A stretch of DNA of 47,920 nt from Terriglobia bacterium (GCA_023512135.1 JAIMAG010000017.1:1-47920), one strand, 5' to 3'. Numbered from the stretch's first letter, positions 1 through 8,310 are shown. Notes: generated from the letters alone by a model not told the origin. Program-made: numbers and translations.

Positions 1-1
1 C

Positions 2-187
2 GTCCGTCGCCGCCAGGCCGCACGCGCCGATGTGGAACTGGACCCCGTCTTCCACAGTCTCATCCGGCAGGCCACGACAGCGTTCTGGGACGCGTACCTC
101 CGCAACGACACTGCAGCACGTCAATGGCTTGCCGATGGCGGCCTGGAAGCGGTGCTCGGCGTCCACGGCGTGCTCAAGAAGAAATAG
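2..187 (+). CDS. alpha/beta hydrolase-like protein, C-terminal fragment (5' end outside window)
   Basis: The reading frame is open from the left edge and stops with TAG at 185-187, leaving 61 residues that end in a basic tail (LKKK). The fragment carries an ATTAFWDAYL stretch, then a run ending in WLADGGLEAVLG. From memory this resembles the C-terminal helix of dienelactone-hydrolase or PAF-acetylhydrolase-like alpha/beta hydrolases, where a short 'FWDAYL...A..WL' helix follows the catalytic histidine. The catalytic residues would lie upstream of the window, so function cannot be confirmed. Codon use is GC-rich like the neighbours. The only alternative is an unrelated helical C-terminus. Confidence 0.5.
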   Translation, partial: VRRRQAARADVELDPVFHSLIRQATTAFWDAYLRNDTAARQWLADGGLEAVLGVHGVLKKK

Positions 188-404
188 CACGCGCACAGGC
201 CCAGCCGGCGCCGCGTGCACGAGCTGACTCGCCCGGCTCCTGGCCTGGCTCTCCGGAGAAAGCTGCGCCTCTGCACTGCGCACACGAAGGACGGAAAGCT
301 TTGCTTCAGAACAGCAGACCAGCCGCTTCCGGAAAAGCAGAAGAACGACCGAACGATTCAGGCTGTTTCCGGCGGAACCAGACCGCAGCAGTCCGTCGCT
401 CGTT
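188..404. other. intergenic, nothing recognised
   Basis: Between the hydrolase stop and the tRNA promoter I see no gene, no clear hairpin followed by a T-run, and no repeat. Open frames crossing it lack a ribosome binding site and do not look like a protein family. Confidence 0.5.
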
Positions 405-433
405 TTGACCGCTGCAGGACGCGTCGTTATAAT
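405..433 (+). promoter_or_regulatory. sigma70-type promoter of tRNA-Lys
   Basis: TTGACC (405-410) and a perfect TATAAT (428-433) are separated by exactly 17 bp. The predicted start of transcription is near 440, about 11 bases before the tRNA. This is the best match to consensus in the window, as expected for a stable RNA gene. Confidence 0.85.
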
Positions 434-450
434 GCGCAGCAGATGCGTGT

Positions 451-526
<76 letters not shown>

Positions 527-553
527 TTTCCCGCCAACGCTTTCTGGAGCGCA

Positions 554-890
554 CTACACCGGTTTCAGGGCCGCGACAAGTTGCCAGAGCTGCTTTTCGC
601 TGCTCTTGTTGAGCTTGCCCAGAAATGCTTTTTGCATGACTTCGTGCGAATCCACGATGAACACCGCGACTCATCGATAGGCGAACACCATCGGTCACCA
701 TTGCAAATTGGCGCGAAAGGAAGATGACTGCGTTCCTGAACGGCTCGATTCCGGTGAACTCCTGCGGAAGCACTCCAACCATCTGGACAGTGGCTCCGTT
801 CCAATTCATCGTCTTGCCGACGACCTGCGGATCGGCCGCCCAGTGCGTTTTCCAGCAGGAATAGCCGAGCACTGCCGCCCACCCGTCTTT
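554..890 (-). pseudogene. decayed ADOP/MacB-like permease fragment
   Basis: On the minus strand, about 668-890 translates to a segment of the form WAAVLGYSCWKTHW.., then DPQVVGKT, then WNGATVQMVGVLP. This is the periplasmic 'VLSYGFWQRRFGGDPxVVGKTIxLNGxxFTVVGVxP' region of ADOP-type (acidobacterial duplicated orphan permease) MacB-like proteins. Those run to about 800 residues; here only about 75 remain, with no FtsX membrane segments. Near 670 the similarity stops. A second frame with no stop (minus, ending TAG at 554-556) encodes about 38 residues ending in LWQLVAALKPV that I cannot identify. No start codon with a ribosome binding site is visible. I read this as a gene relic between tRNA-Lys and the M55 gene. 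Confidence 0.55.
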
Positions 891-967
891 GCCACCCCCC
901 GGCGACATCACCCGCCAAAGACAAACTGTTGGCGCAAGACAGGAACTGGTCTTTGCGCCCGGCGCCA

Positions 968-1876
968 CTAAGGCTCGAGCTGCGGCCCGTAGGTGAGCAG
1001 GAAGGTCATGATGTCTGCCGCCTCCAGCATATCCCGGGCGGTGAAGCGAATCGAATGCGAGCCGGTGCGTTCGATGCCGGGCATGTAGGCGGCGACTTCG
1101 GCCATCAGGTAGTGTTTGAAGCTGACCTCGACCAAGACCGGAGACTGGATGCGAAAGGGTTTGAATTCACTGCGGCGTGCCAGTGCTGCGCGCACCTTTT
1201 CGGCGATGAGCGAATAGGCGGCTTCCGGCGTGAGGGTGCTGGCGGAATGAAAGCCGAGGTTTTGCTTCACCACAGCGGCTTCGATGGGCCCGACCAGGCG
1301 GCGAACCTCTTCCACGGCGGCGTCGTCACCGCTGACCATGACGACGGGCACGCCGAAGTGTCCGGCGATGGCGGCGTTCCAGGAGCCTTCGCTCATCTCG
1401 ACGCCGTTGACGGCGACCCGCGTCAGCCGCGCGCTGGAAAACGTGTGCGCGCGAACGCCTTTCAGATTGCTCGCCGAGGCGTGATAGCCGATGAAGAGAA
1501 CCGCATCGAACGATTCATCGATGCCGGCCATCATGCTCAGCCGGCGCGGCCAGGAGCGAATCACTCGCACGTCGGGCGGAAAGAGTTCGAGGAGCAGATT
1601 TTCTCCGTTGCCGTGGGAATCGCTGACCAAAATTTCTGTGGCGCCGGCCGCTTTGGCCGCCTGGATGGCGGCCAGGGCTTCGCGCGTCATGAACTCGCGA
1701 TAGCGAGCATATTCGAAGCCGCTCGGACCGAGCTGGTCGCCGGTCACGGTGCCGACGGTGCCTTCCATATCCACGGAGATGTAAACCTTCAGTTTGCGCT
1801 GCGGAGCTTCCGCGGCAGCACCCCACAGCGACGGAGCTGCTAACAGTGCAAGGACGGCAAGGAAACGGAGCCGCAT
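968..1876 (-). CDS. M55 family D-aminopeptidase (DppA-like), exported
   Basis: The product has 302 residues: a signal peptide (about 1-21, ending GAAA), then a complete peptidase M55 domain. The zinc ligands of Bacillus DppA are recognisable: SVDMEG (D36, E38), SDSHGN (His), GYHA (His) and NGVEMSEG (Glu). DppA is a self-compartmentalising decamer that cleaves D-Ala-D-Ala and related D-amino-acid peptides. The signal peptide suggests a periplasmic role here, for example on cell-wall peptides. I chose ATG 1876 because GGGAGGTG lies eight bases upstream; an upstream in-frame extension of 35 residues lacks both signal peptide and homology. It is divergent from the N-acyl-D-amino-acid deacylase gene, 115 bp away. 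Confidence 0.88.
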   Translation of the reverse strand: MRLRFLAVLALLAAPSLWGAAAEAPQRKLKVYISVDMEGTVGTVTGDQLGPSGFEYARYREFMTREALAAIQAAKAAGATEILVSDSHGNGENLLLELFPPDVRVIRSWPRRLSMMAGIDESFDAVLFIGYHASASNLKGVRAHTFSSARLTRVAVNGVEMSEGSWNAAIAGHFGVPVVMVSGDDAAVEEVRRLVGPIEAAVVKQNLGFHSASTLTPEAAYSLIAEKVRAALARRSEFKPFRIQSPVLVEVSFKHYLMAEVAAYMPGIERTGSHSIRFTARDMLEAADIMTFLLTYGPQLEP

Positions 1877-1991
1877 GGACTTCACCTCCCGCAAAGTTTT
1901 TCTGTCTGCGTGCCCGCGCATCTTCTCATACCTCCGGGCCGGGTTGAACGGGCTACTGCAGTGGTTGATTTTCTGCGGCACTGCGTTCAGG

Positions 1992-3545
1992 ATGAGCCGG
2001 GTGCTGACGATGCGGAAACGACGCTGGGTGCGAATCCTGCTTGCGGGAGTGCTTGTCAGCGGTGCCGGGCTGGTGAGCCTGCCGGCGCCGAATCCCGATT
2101 CGTGGGTGATTCAGGGGGCGCTGGTGGCCGATGGCACCGGCAGCCCGCTCCGGGCGGCCAACGTGCGCATCGCCGGGGATTCCATTGTTGAAGTCGGAAA
2201 TTTCGTTCCGAAAGAAGACGAAGAGACCGTCCATGCCGAGGGATGGGTGCTGGCTCCGGGATTCATTGACATCCACAACCACTCGACCGAGGGCCTGCTG
2301 GTGGAACCCCTGGCGGCCAGCCAAATTTCTCAGGGAATCACCACGCTCGTCGTTGGCGCCGACGGCAGCTCACCCTGGCCCGTGCAGGACTATCTGGAGC
2401 GGTTGCAGCGGTCGCCGGCGGCCGTCAATGTGATGGTTCTGGCCGGGCACGCGACGGTTCGCGAGCTCGTGATGGGGCGAGACTACCGACGGGCGGCGCG
2501 GCAGGAAGAGATTGCGCGTATGGAGCAGCTCGTCGAACAGGCAATGCAGGAAGGGGCTGCAGGGCTTTCCAGCGGGTTGGAATACGAAGTGGGCAGCTAC
2601 GCCGCGACCGAAGAGCTGATCGCGCTGGCGCGTGTAGTGGCGCGCTACGGCGGGTTCTACATGACCCACATCCGCGACGAAGCCGATCGCGTCTTCGAAG
2701 CGCTGGCCGAAGCGCTGGCGATCGGCGCTGCGGCTCAGGTGCCGGTGCAGATTTCTCACATCAAGCTGGGCACGGTCGGGGTGTGGGGCCAGGCAGCGCG
2801 GGCGGTAGAACTGATCGAACAGGCCCGGCAGCGCGGCGCGGACGTCACGGCGGATAGCTACCCGTACGACGCCTGGTCTTCCACCATCACCGTGCTGGTG
2901 CCGAACCGGCGGCACGACCACGCACCCAGCGTGGCCAAAGGACTGGCCGATGTCGGCGGGGCACAGAACGTGATGATCGTGCGCATGGCCAGGCGTCCCG
3001 AATATGAATTTCGCACGCTGGCCGAAATTGCCGAAGCGCGCGGGATTTCGCCCGTCGAGCTCTACATGGAGATTGTTCGGGAAGGTGGCGCCAGCGTGGT
3101 ATGCCGTTCCATGGTGGAAGAAGACATTCGCACCTTCTACCAACAGCCATGGGTCATGGTGGCCTCCGACGGCGGCATCGGCCTGCGGCATCCGCGCAGT
3201 GCCGGCAGCTTCCCGCGGGTGCTGGGCCGGTACGTGCGGGAGCTAGGCTGGCTGAGCCTGGAAGAAGCGGTTCGCAAGATGACCTCACTGCCAGCCGCAC
3301 GGCTGAAACTGGCCGACCGCGGTCAAATTCGGGCCGGGGGAAAAGCCGATCTGGTGTTGTTTGATCCTGCGACGATCCAGGATCGTTCGACTTTCTACGA
3401 CCCGCTCCGGCTCTCCGAGGGGGTTCTGCGCGTCTGGGTCAACGGGGTGGAGGTCTGGCGTGCCGAACGCGGTGCGGCAGGAGCAGCCACGGGCGCCCGG
3501 CCGGGCCGCGTGCTGACGCCTCCCCGTTCAACTCGGCCCGGCTAG
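1992..3545 (+). CDS. N-acyl-D-amino-acid deacylase family amidohydrolase
   Basis: A 517-residue amidohydrolase-superfamily protein with an N-terminal signal peptide or membrane anchor (about 8-30). Metal-site motifs are FIDIHNH (H95, H97), MTHIRDEAD, QISHIKLG and VASDGG, in the order seen in D-aminoacylase. Members release D-amino acids from N-acyl-D-amino acids, or act on related D-compounds. In the Alcaligenes enzyme the metal-bridging residue is Cys in a GNCG motif; here the same place reads GADG (D124 in the Cys position), so substrate or metal use may differ. ATG 1992 or ATG 2010 could be the start; neither has a strong ribosome binding site. The stop overlaps the stop of the convergent CreD-like gene within one CTAG. 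Confidence 0.85.
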   Translation: MSRVLTMRKRRWVRILLAGVLVSGAGLVSLPAPNPDSWVIQGALVADGTGSPLRAANVRIAGDSIVEVGNFVPKEDEETVHAEGWVLAPGFIDIHNHSTEGLLVEPLAASQISQGITTLVVGADGSSPWPVQDYLERLQRSPAAVNVMVLAGHATVRELVMGRDYRRAARQEEIARMEQLVEQAMQEGAAGLSSGLEYEVGSYAATEELIALARVVARYGGFYMTHIRDEADRVFEALAEALAIGAAAQVPVQISHIKLGTVGVWGQAARAVELIEQARQRGADVTADSYPYDAWSSTITVLVPNRRHDHAPSVAKGLADVGGAQNVMIVRMARRPEYEFRTLAEIAEARGISPVELYMEIVREGGASVVCRSMVEEDIRTFYQQPWVMVASDGGIGLRHPRSAGSFPRVLGRYVRELGWLSLEEAVRKMTSLPAARLKLADRGQIRAGGKADLVLFDPATIQDRSTFYDPLRLSEGVLRVWVNGVEVWRAERGAAGAATGARPGRVLTPPRSTRPG

Positions 3546-4765
3546 CGCGGGGCAAATTTCTCCGACCAGCGCACCCGCGCGGTCATCTGCATGACCACAA
3601 ACAGGGTGAGGATGGAGAGGATGGTGACCGTCAAACCGGTATAACCTTCTAGGAAAAAGGCACTGGAGAACAACACCAGATAGACGAATTGGGTGAGTCC
3701 CGCTTCCCGCCAGGCAAAGCGCGCCCCCACGACCCGCCACAGATAGCTCACCACCAGGAAAACAGAGACGGCAGCGCTGACGGCAAAGGCAAAATGCACG
3801 GCGATGTGATCGACCAGATAGGCCAGCAGCAGATGGAATGCAAAAAACGCAGCGGCCAGGAAAAAGTAGTTCATCGGGTGCAGATCAATCTGACGGAGCG
3901 TGGTGAAGATGAACATCAGAAAGAAAAAGAAGAAAAGCGAAACGGGGGCGAAGAAGCTGATCCGGCCCGCCAGCGGACCGGGCTGCAGCATCCGAGGCAT
4001 GGCCACGCCGAGATCGTAACCGGTCATCAGGTTGGTGTATGTCCAGAGCAGTTCCCATCCCGAGTCGGTCTCGTGCTTTTCGGTCGCCGCCAGCGTGTCC
4101 TGCGGAAAATCAAAATCTCGGAAATTCGTAGTCAGGCGCAGCTCGAAATCGCGCACCCGGGCGACGCCATCGCCGAAGTCATAGCGCCAGCTATCCAAAC
4201 CCTGAGAGCGATAGCGCACCTGCCACTGCAGGGGCTGGTGCGCACCCACCGGCACTTCCACGGTGATGGTGTCTGCGTTCTGGCGAAACTCCACGGGCCG
4301 GCCCTCGGCGAGCACTACGAGGTCGTCGTAGATGGCCTGCGCCGCCGGAAGTTTCCATTCCACCAGCACGCGCAGTTCGCGGTCGGTTGGATTGCGGAAG
4401 GTGTAGTCACCCTGGAAGGCGACCCGATAGGTACTGTACCAGAGCAGCCCTTTTTTCCGCGGCTCGAGCGTCAGCGCGACCCGCGCGCGCGTCTGCTCCA
4501 GGGGAATGAGCAAAGCCGGAGGCGCGGTCGCCTCAGTCGCCGATCCGCCGCCCGGTCGACCGGCTTCCACCGGCAAGGCAGCGGCGCGCGCGTCGCGGGC
4601 CACCGGGGCTCGCTGGATGTGTGCTGCGCCCCAGATGGACTCCACCTGGCCACGAAGGTTTTCCTCTGCAGAATAGGTGCGGTGGAAGATCGTTGCGCCC
4701 AGCACACCCCAGGCCGCGGCGGTGCAGACGTAGATGAAAACGATGGCCACGATGCGTTTGATCAT
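3542..4765 (-). CDS. CreD-like inner-membrane protein
   Basis: A 407-residue membrane protein. There is one N-terminal transmembrane segment (about 4-26), a large periplasmic part of about 240 residues, and a C-terminal block of about five hydrophobic segments (from about 275 to the end), including RQIDLHPMNYFFL. This matches the layout and the LHPxNYxxxG-type region of the CreD family (Pfam CreD). CreD members are linked to envelope stress and beta-lactam response in gamma-proteobacteria, but their biochemistry is unknown. Start ATG 4765 is preceded by GGGAG at a good distance. It lies 140 bp downstream of a winged-helix regulator on the same strand, so it is probably its target or partner. 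Confidence 0.7.
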   Translation of the reverse strand: MIKRIVAIVFIYVCTAAAWGVLGATIFHRTYSAEENLRGQVESIWGAAHIQRAPVARDARAAALPVEAGRPGGGSATEATAPPALLIPLEQTRARVALTLEPRKKGLLWYSTYRVAFQGDYTFRNPTDRELRVLVEWKLPAAQAIYDDLVVLAEGRPVEFRQNADTITVEVPVGAHQPLQWQVRYRSQGLDSWRYDFGDGVARVRDFELRLTTNFRDFDFPQDTLAATEKHETDSGWELLWTYTNLMTGYDLGVAMPRMLQPGPLAGRISFFAPVSLFFFFFLMFIFTTLRQIDLHPMNYFFLAAAFFAFHLLLAYLVDHIAVHFAFAVSAAVSVFLVVSYLWRVVGARFAWREAGLTQFVYLVLFSSAFFLEGYTGLTVTILSILTLFVVMQMTARVRWSEKFAPR

Positions 4766-4905
4766 GTTGTCAGGTCTCCCGGGCGAACCATCCGCTGCAC
4801 CCGGCAGTAGCACAGCGGGTACGATCGGCCCATTTCGATGGATGTTCCGCGACGGAAGCGGCGAGCGCCATCGCGAGCGAGGACGGCGGGGCGAGCTTCA
4901 CCGGT

Positions 4906-5301
4906 TCAGCTCTCCGAAGCAACGGCGCGCATCGCCGGACGCCCGCGCGCGGGCGCGTGTCGAAGCTGAGAGGTGTCCGGCAGCATCCCGGCGAGCGTTT
5001 CGAGGTAGGACTCGAGCGCCGCGCGGCCCCGCGCCGTCAGCCTGTAGGTCGTTTTGGGCTTGCGCGCGACGAAGCGCTTGGCGCAGGCCACATAACCGGC
5101 TTCTTCCAGTTTGCGCGCCTGCACGCTCAGGTTCCCGTCCGTGGTTTCCAGCAGGTCGCGCAGTTCGGTGAAGGTCAGCGATTCGTTCACCGCCAGCGCG
5201 CAGAGGATGCCGAGCCGCAATCGCTCGTGAATCAGCGGGTCGAGATCGCCGGGAGCCGGCCGCGGCCGCTCTGCGGAAACTGACTTGCGGTGTTTAGCCA
5301 T
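4906..5301 (-). CDS. winged-helix transcriptional regulator
   Basis: A 131-residue protein. Residues about 20-100 form a winged-helix DNA-binding domain of the HTH_34 / MarR-PadR-like type. It has the run LGILCALAV, the recognition region TDGNLSVQARKLEEAGYV, and a basic wing KRFVARKPKTTYRLT ending in 'TARGRAAL'. Such small single-domain regulators typically sense nothing by themselves, or bind a small ligand at a dimer interface. ATG 5301 has GGAGG four bases upstream. The start overlaps the end of the upstream membrane protein gene by 8 bp, so the two are probably translationally coupled. Its C-terminal tail (about 105-131) is low-complexity and basic. Confidence 0.8.
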   Translation of the reverse strand: MAKHRKSVSAERPRPAPGDLDPLIHERLRLGILCALAVNESLTFTELRDLLETTDGNLSVQARKLEEAGYVACAKRFVARKPKTTYRLTARGRAALESYLETLAGMLPDTSQLRHAPARGRPAMRAVASES

Positions 5302-5896
5302 TGTGCCTCCACGCGATGTAGGCCCCGAAGGCGATGTGGAGCCAGCCAAAACCCAGTGCCAGCAGGGCCAAACCGGCCGAATCGTCCAGCCAGACGGCCG
5401 CAGCAGCCAGAGCCAGAAAACTCGCGCCCATCCAGCGGAGCGGAGCCACGGAAACCACTCCCGCCGAGCCGAGCGCCACGCCATAACACCCCAACCAGAC
5501 CTCCGGCAGCATGCCCGGTGTGCCACCAGCCAGCACGGCCAAAGTGAGCAGCCCGCCCAGCATCATGGCGGTGCCATAGCCCCAGGCAGCACGACGCAGC
5601 ACGGGAGTCCAGAACTGCTGGCCGAGGCGGCGGGCTTTGCGCGCCATGCTCCAGGTGCCCGTAATCGCCGAGCTGAGCAGCAACGCTCCCCACACCGCCA
5701 GTGCAGCCCGGGGATGCGCGGCATCCCAGGGTGCACCGGTCCACAGGCGGTTGGCTCCCACAGCCAGCAAAGCGAGCAGTCCGATGGCGACGAAGCCGCG
5801 GCCGGGAATCGTGGTCAGATGTCCGGCTGCTTCCAGCGTGCGCCGGATGTAGGCCAGCTCGTCCTGGGCTCGGTGGAACAGTGGGCGCTCGGTCAT
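5294..5896 (-). CDS. uncharacterised membrane protein coupled to winged-helix regulator
   Basis: A 200-residue protein beginning MTERPLFHRAQDEL. The N-terminus (1-30) is cytoplasmic and charged; it is followed by about six hydrophobic segments rich in Ala, Gly and Leu. I recognise no catalytic motif. The IRRTLEAAGHLTTIPGRG stretch just before the first membrane helix is reminiscent of small membrane proteins found next to HTH_34 regulators in Acidobacteriota (recollection, unverified). A TTG start at 5959 would add 21 residues, but ATG 5896 fits the family-like beginning better; neither has a clear ribosome binding site. The gene overlaps the regulator by 8 bp, with CreD-like downstream, giving a three-gene operon. 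Confidence 0.65.
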   Translation of the reverse strand: MTERPLFHRAQDELAYIRRTLEAAGHLTTIPGRGFVAIGLLALLAVGANRLWTGAPWDAAHPRAALAVWGALLLSSAITGTWSMARKARRLGQQFWTPVLRRAAWGYGTAMMLGGLLTLAVLAGGTPGMLPEVWLGCYGVALGSAGVVSVAPLRWMGASFLALAAAAVWLDDSAGLALLALGFGWLHIAFGAYIAWRHNG

Positions 5897-6199
5897 CTTG
5901 TCGGTGCGGCTGGGCGAAACCACCGCCGGCAGGATGGCAGTTGCCGCGATAAATGTCAAGTACTTTTCTTCATAAAGTTAACTCCCCGTTGCCGGGCTTC
6001 CCTTCCGCTCTGCCCCGTCCGGCGTTCGTGCAGGCGCACGGGCGAATCGGTGGTCTGGAACAACCCTCCGGGCACCGGATCGGCGCAGCGTACGGTTGAC
6101 GGGAGCGACTGGCTGCGCGCAGCGATTTTGTCCATAATGGCCGCTCGGACTGCCCGCGCAGCCGTCCAGACTGCGGCACGCACAAAACGGAGGGAGACT
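5897..6199. other. intergenic between divergent genes; AT-rich spot near 5950-5985
   Basis: This 303 bp stretch separates the membrane-protein/regulator/CreD operon (minus) from the AhpD-like gene (plus). Its one notable feature is an AT-rich patch at about 5948-5985 in an otherwise GC-rich region, holding a perfect TTGACA on the minus strand. I see no gene, repeat or terminator. Confidence 0.5.
5931..5959 (-). promoter_or_regulatory. candidate promoter of membrane-protein/regulator/CreD operon
   Basis: On the minus strand TTGACA (5954-5959) is followed after 17 bp by CATCCT (5931-5936), a poor -10 with three matches. Transcription would start about 28 bases before ATG 5896. The perfect -35 with a weak -10 is what one expects of a promoter needing an activator, but this is inference. 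Confidence 0.35.
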
Positions 6200-6550
6200 A
6201 TGGCCGAGACACTGGCAGAATTTCAGAAATTCCGCGCCGAGATGAACGAAGAAATTCAGAACTCGAATCATCTCGGCATGAAACGTTTCTTCGCGCTCGA
6301 CCACCAAGCCTATGAGCCGGGGGCGTTGGACACCAAGACGAAGGAATTGCTGGGACTGGTGGCCTCCACCGTGCTCCGCTGCGACGACTGCATCACCTAC
6401 CATCTGGTGCGCTGCGCCGAGCAGGGCTGGAGCCGCCAGCAGGTGATCGATGCGCTGAACGTGGCGCTGATCGTGGGCGGCTCCATTACGATTCCGCACG
6501 TGCGCCGGGCCTTTGCGCGGATGCGCGAGATCGAGGCCCTGAAGGCCTAG
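6200..6550 (+). CDS. carboxymuconolactone decarboxylase / AhpD-like family protein
   Basis: A 116-residue all-helical protein of the CMD family. It carries the AhpD-type redox motif: C61-D-D-C64, followed by H68 (CDDCITYH). In AhpD this pair reduces peroxiredoxin or other partners and acts as an alkylhydroperoxidase. The preceding KTKELLGLVAST is the usual helix of the family. Full length for a single-domain member. ATG 6200 is preceded by GGAGGGAG. No peroxiredoxin gene is adjacent, so the physiological partner is unknown; it appears to be a single-gene unit. Confidence 0.85.
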   Translation: MAETLAEFQKFRAEMNEEIQNSNHLGMKRFFALDHQAYEPGALDTKTKELLGLVASTVLRCDDCITYHLVRCAEQGWSRQQVIDALNVALIVGGSITIPHVRRAFARMREIEALKA

Positions 6551-6651
6551 CCGTGCGTTCTGCAGCCGCGACGGGCAGCCGTAGCCCGGCAAACAAAGCC
6601 GCGGACAGCAGGGTTTTCCCGACGGGCGGCTTCCGTGTTAGACTGCGGCCC

Positions 6652-7320
6652 ATGCGTTGCCCTCGCGTTTTCTTATGGATTCTGGTTGTCCTGATCGCTC
6701 CGGCGGCGCGGGCACAGACGGCGGATCCCGTGTCGGCGTTCGAGCAGGGACTGCGTGCCGCACTCGCCGCAAAGAATCAGGCGGAACTGCTTCGCCTGAT
6801 CCCGATCCTGGACCCCACGTTGACCCACGCGATTCTGCAAACACCCGCCGAGCGCGTGCAGATTACGGTGCACGCACTCGGCCCCCTTGAGTCGGGCCGG
6901 CTGGTCTTTGTGCGGCTGGAGGACAGCGTCGGCGGCCACTCGATCGAACTGTTTCAGTCGCTTGGCGAGCTCCGCCTGCGAGCCGGGCAAGGGGTGCTGG
7001 CCCGCAGCCTCTCCATCCACGAAGCGGCGACGGCGTTCCGCATCGCCACGCACTATTCCATCCTGGAGATGGAGGCGAATTCAGGCGCCACGACAATCCT
7101 CGACCATCTGGAAATCGCCGTAACGCGGCCAACGCGCTGGATCTTCTTTTTTCTGAACCCCGACCGGGTGGTGCATTCGGTGGCCATCGAAGCGGGCAGC
7201 GCCGCGGTGTTTCGCGCCGGAAATTTTGTCGCGGTGGAGCGCGAGGAAAACTGGCGTCAGGGTGAACGGATCCGCCTGACGGTGCGTTCGCAGCAGCGCG
7301 GCGCTGGAACGAAATCCTGA
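6652..7320 (+). CDS. secreted protein of unknown function
   Basis: A 222-residue protein with a clear signal peptide (about 1-21, ending ARA before QTAD). The mature part has an N-terminal helical region (about 27-62, AFEQGLRAALAAKNQAELLR) and a beta-rich remainder. A middle segment, RPTRWIFFFLNPDRVVHS, is strikingly aromatic. I do not recognise the family. ATG 6652 has no ribosome binding site; a -10-like TAGACT (6639-6644) ends seven bases upstream, so the transcript may be leaderless. It is followed 59 bp later by the CDF transporter gene, possibly co-transcribed. Confidence 0.6.
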   Translation: MRCPRVFLWILVVLIAPAARAQTADPVSAFEQGLRAALAAKNQAELLRLIPILDPTLTHAILQTPAERVQITVHALGPLESGRLVFVRLEDSVGGHSIELFQSLGELRLRAGQGVLARSLSIHEAATAFRIATHYSILEMEANSGATTILDHLEIAVTRPTRWIFFFLNPDRVVHSVAIEAGSAAVFRAGNFVAVEREENWRQGERIRLTVRSQQRGAGTKS

Positions 7321-7379
7321 AGTCGGTGGTGCCCCTTCGGGGCGCAGACCCGACGCGCTTCCACCCGCGGGAACACGCA

Positions 7380-8309
7380 ATGCACAACGCCCACACCCAT
7401 CCCCGGACGCACACAGCCAGCATGAGGGGTGTGCTGCAGTGGTCCATGGTGGCCACGGTCGGCCTGGTGGTTGCCGAGCTCGTCGGCGGCATTCTGGGTC
7501 GTTCGATTGCCCTGATCAGCGATGCGGTGCACAACCTGACCGATGTGCCCACGCTGATGGTTTCCTGGGCCGCGCTGCGACTGGCCGAGCGACCGCCCAC
7601 CGCGGAGAAGACCTACGGGTATCACCGCGCCGGGATCCTGGCGGCGTTCACGAACGCCATCCTGCTCGTGCTGGTCGCGCTCTACATTCTCTACGAGTCG
7701 TATGTGCGGCTGCGCGCGCCGGTCGCCGTGCATACCGGCGTGATGCTCTGGCTGGCCGTCGTCGGTCTGGCAGTCAACGGAGGCATCACGCTGGCGCTGG
7801 TGCGCGGGCGCGGCGACCTGAATCTTCGCAGCGTGCTGATTCACAATTTTGGCGACGCGCTTTCCAATGTGGCCATCCTGGCCGGGGCGCTGGCGATTCG
7901 CTGGACCGGCGCAGCCTGGGTGGATCCGTTGCTCGGCATCGGCATTGGCGCGCTGGTGCTCTGGTCGAGCTTCGGCATTCTGCGCGAGAGCAGCCACATC
8001 TTGCTCGAGGGCACCCCGCGCGGGGTTTCCATCGAAGCCATCGCGCGCACGATCCTGAGCGTCGAGGGGGTACGCGAAGTGCACGACATCCACGTCTGGA
8101 CGCTGGGCGCAGAGCTGCACGCCCTCTCCTGCCACGTGCGCATCCCCGACATGCATATGGAAGAGAGCGAACGCATCCTGAACCGCATCGCAGCACTACT
8201 TGCCGAGAAATTCCGGATCACGCACACGACGATTCAGTTCGAGCGCGCCGGACTGCCGCGCGAAGCCACCCTCTACCTGCCGGATACGGAAACGACGCGG
8301 GCGAAGTGA
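7380..8309 (+). CDS. czcD: cation diffusion facilitator (CzcD-type Zn2+ exporter)
   Basis: A 309-residue CDF transporter with six membrane helices (about 18-200) and a C-terminal cytoplasmic domain. The metal-site residues are HxxxD in helix 2 (H51, D55 in SDAVHNLTDV) and HxxxD in helix 5 (H155, D159 in LIHNFGDALSN). That double HxxxD pattern is typical of zinc-selective CzcD/ZnT members, which swap Zn2+ for H+ across the inner membrane. The His-rich start (HNAHTHPRTH) fits metal binding. ATG 7380 follows GCGGGAA. No ArsR-type metal regulator is adjacent. Ends one base before the convergent next gene. Confidence 0.92.
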   Translation: MHNAHTHPRTHTASMRGVLQWSMVATVGLVVAELVGGILGRSIALISDAVHNLTDVPTLMVSWAALRLAERPPTAEKTYGYHRAGILAAFTNAILLVLVALYILYESYVRLRAPVAVHTGVMLWLAVVGLAVNGGITLALVRGRGDLNLRSVLIHNFGDALSNVAILAGALAIRWTGAAWVDPLLGIGIGALVLWSSFGILRESSHILLEGTPRGVSIEAIARTILSVEGVREVHDIHVWTLGAELHALSCHVRIPDMHMEESERILNRIAALLAEKFRITHTTIQFERAGLPREATLYLPDTETTRAK

Positions 8310-8310
8310 T

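Noticed and set aside
929-1843. 304-codon plus-strand open frame opposite the M55 gene
   Set aside because: It mirrors the M55 coding sequence; the minus-strand frame has signal peptide, zinc ligands and a good ribosome binding site.
3689-4810. 373-codon plus-strand open frame opposite the CreD-like gene
   Set aside because: Composition is that of an antisense shadow (Arg, Gly, His rich, no hydrophobic pattern), while the minus strand shows a coherent membrane protein.
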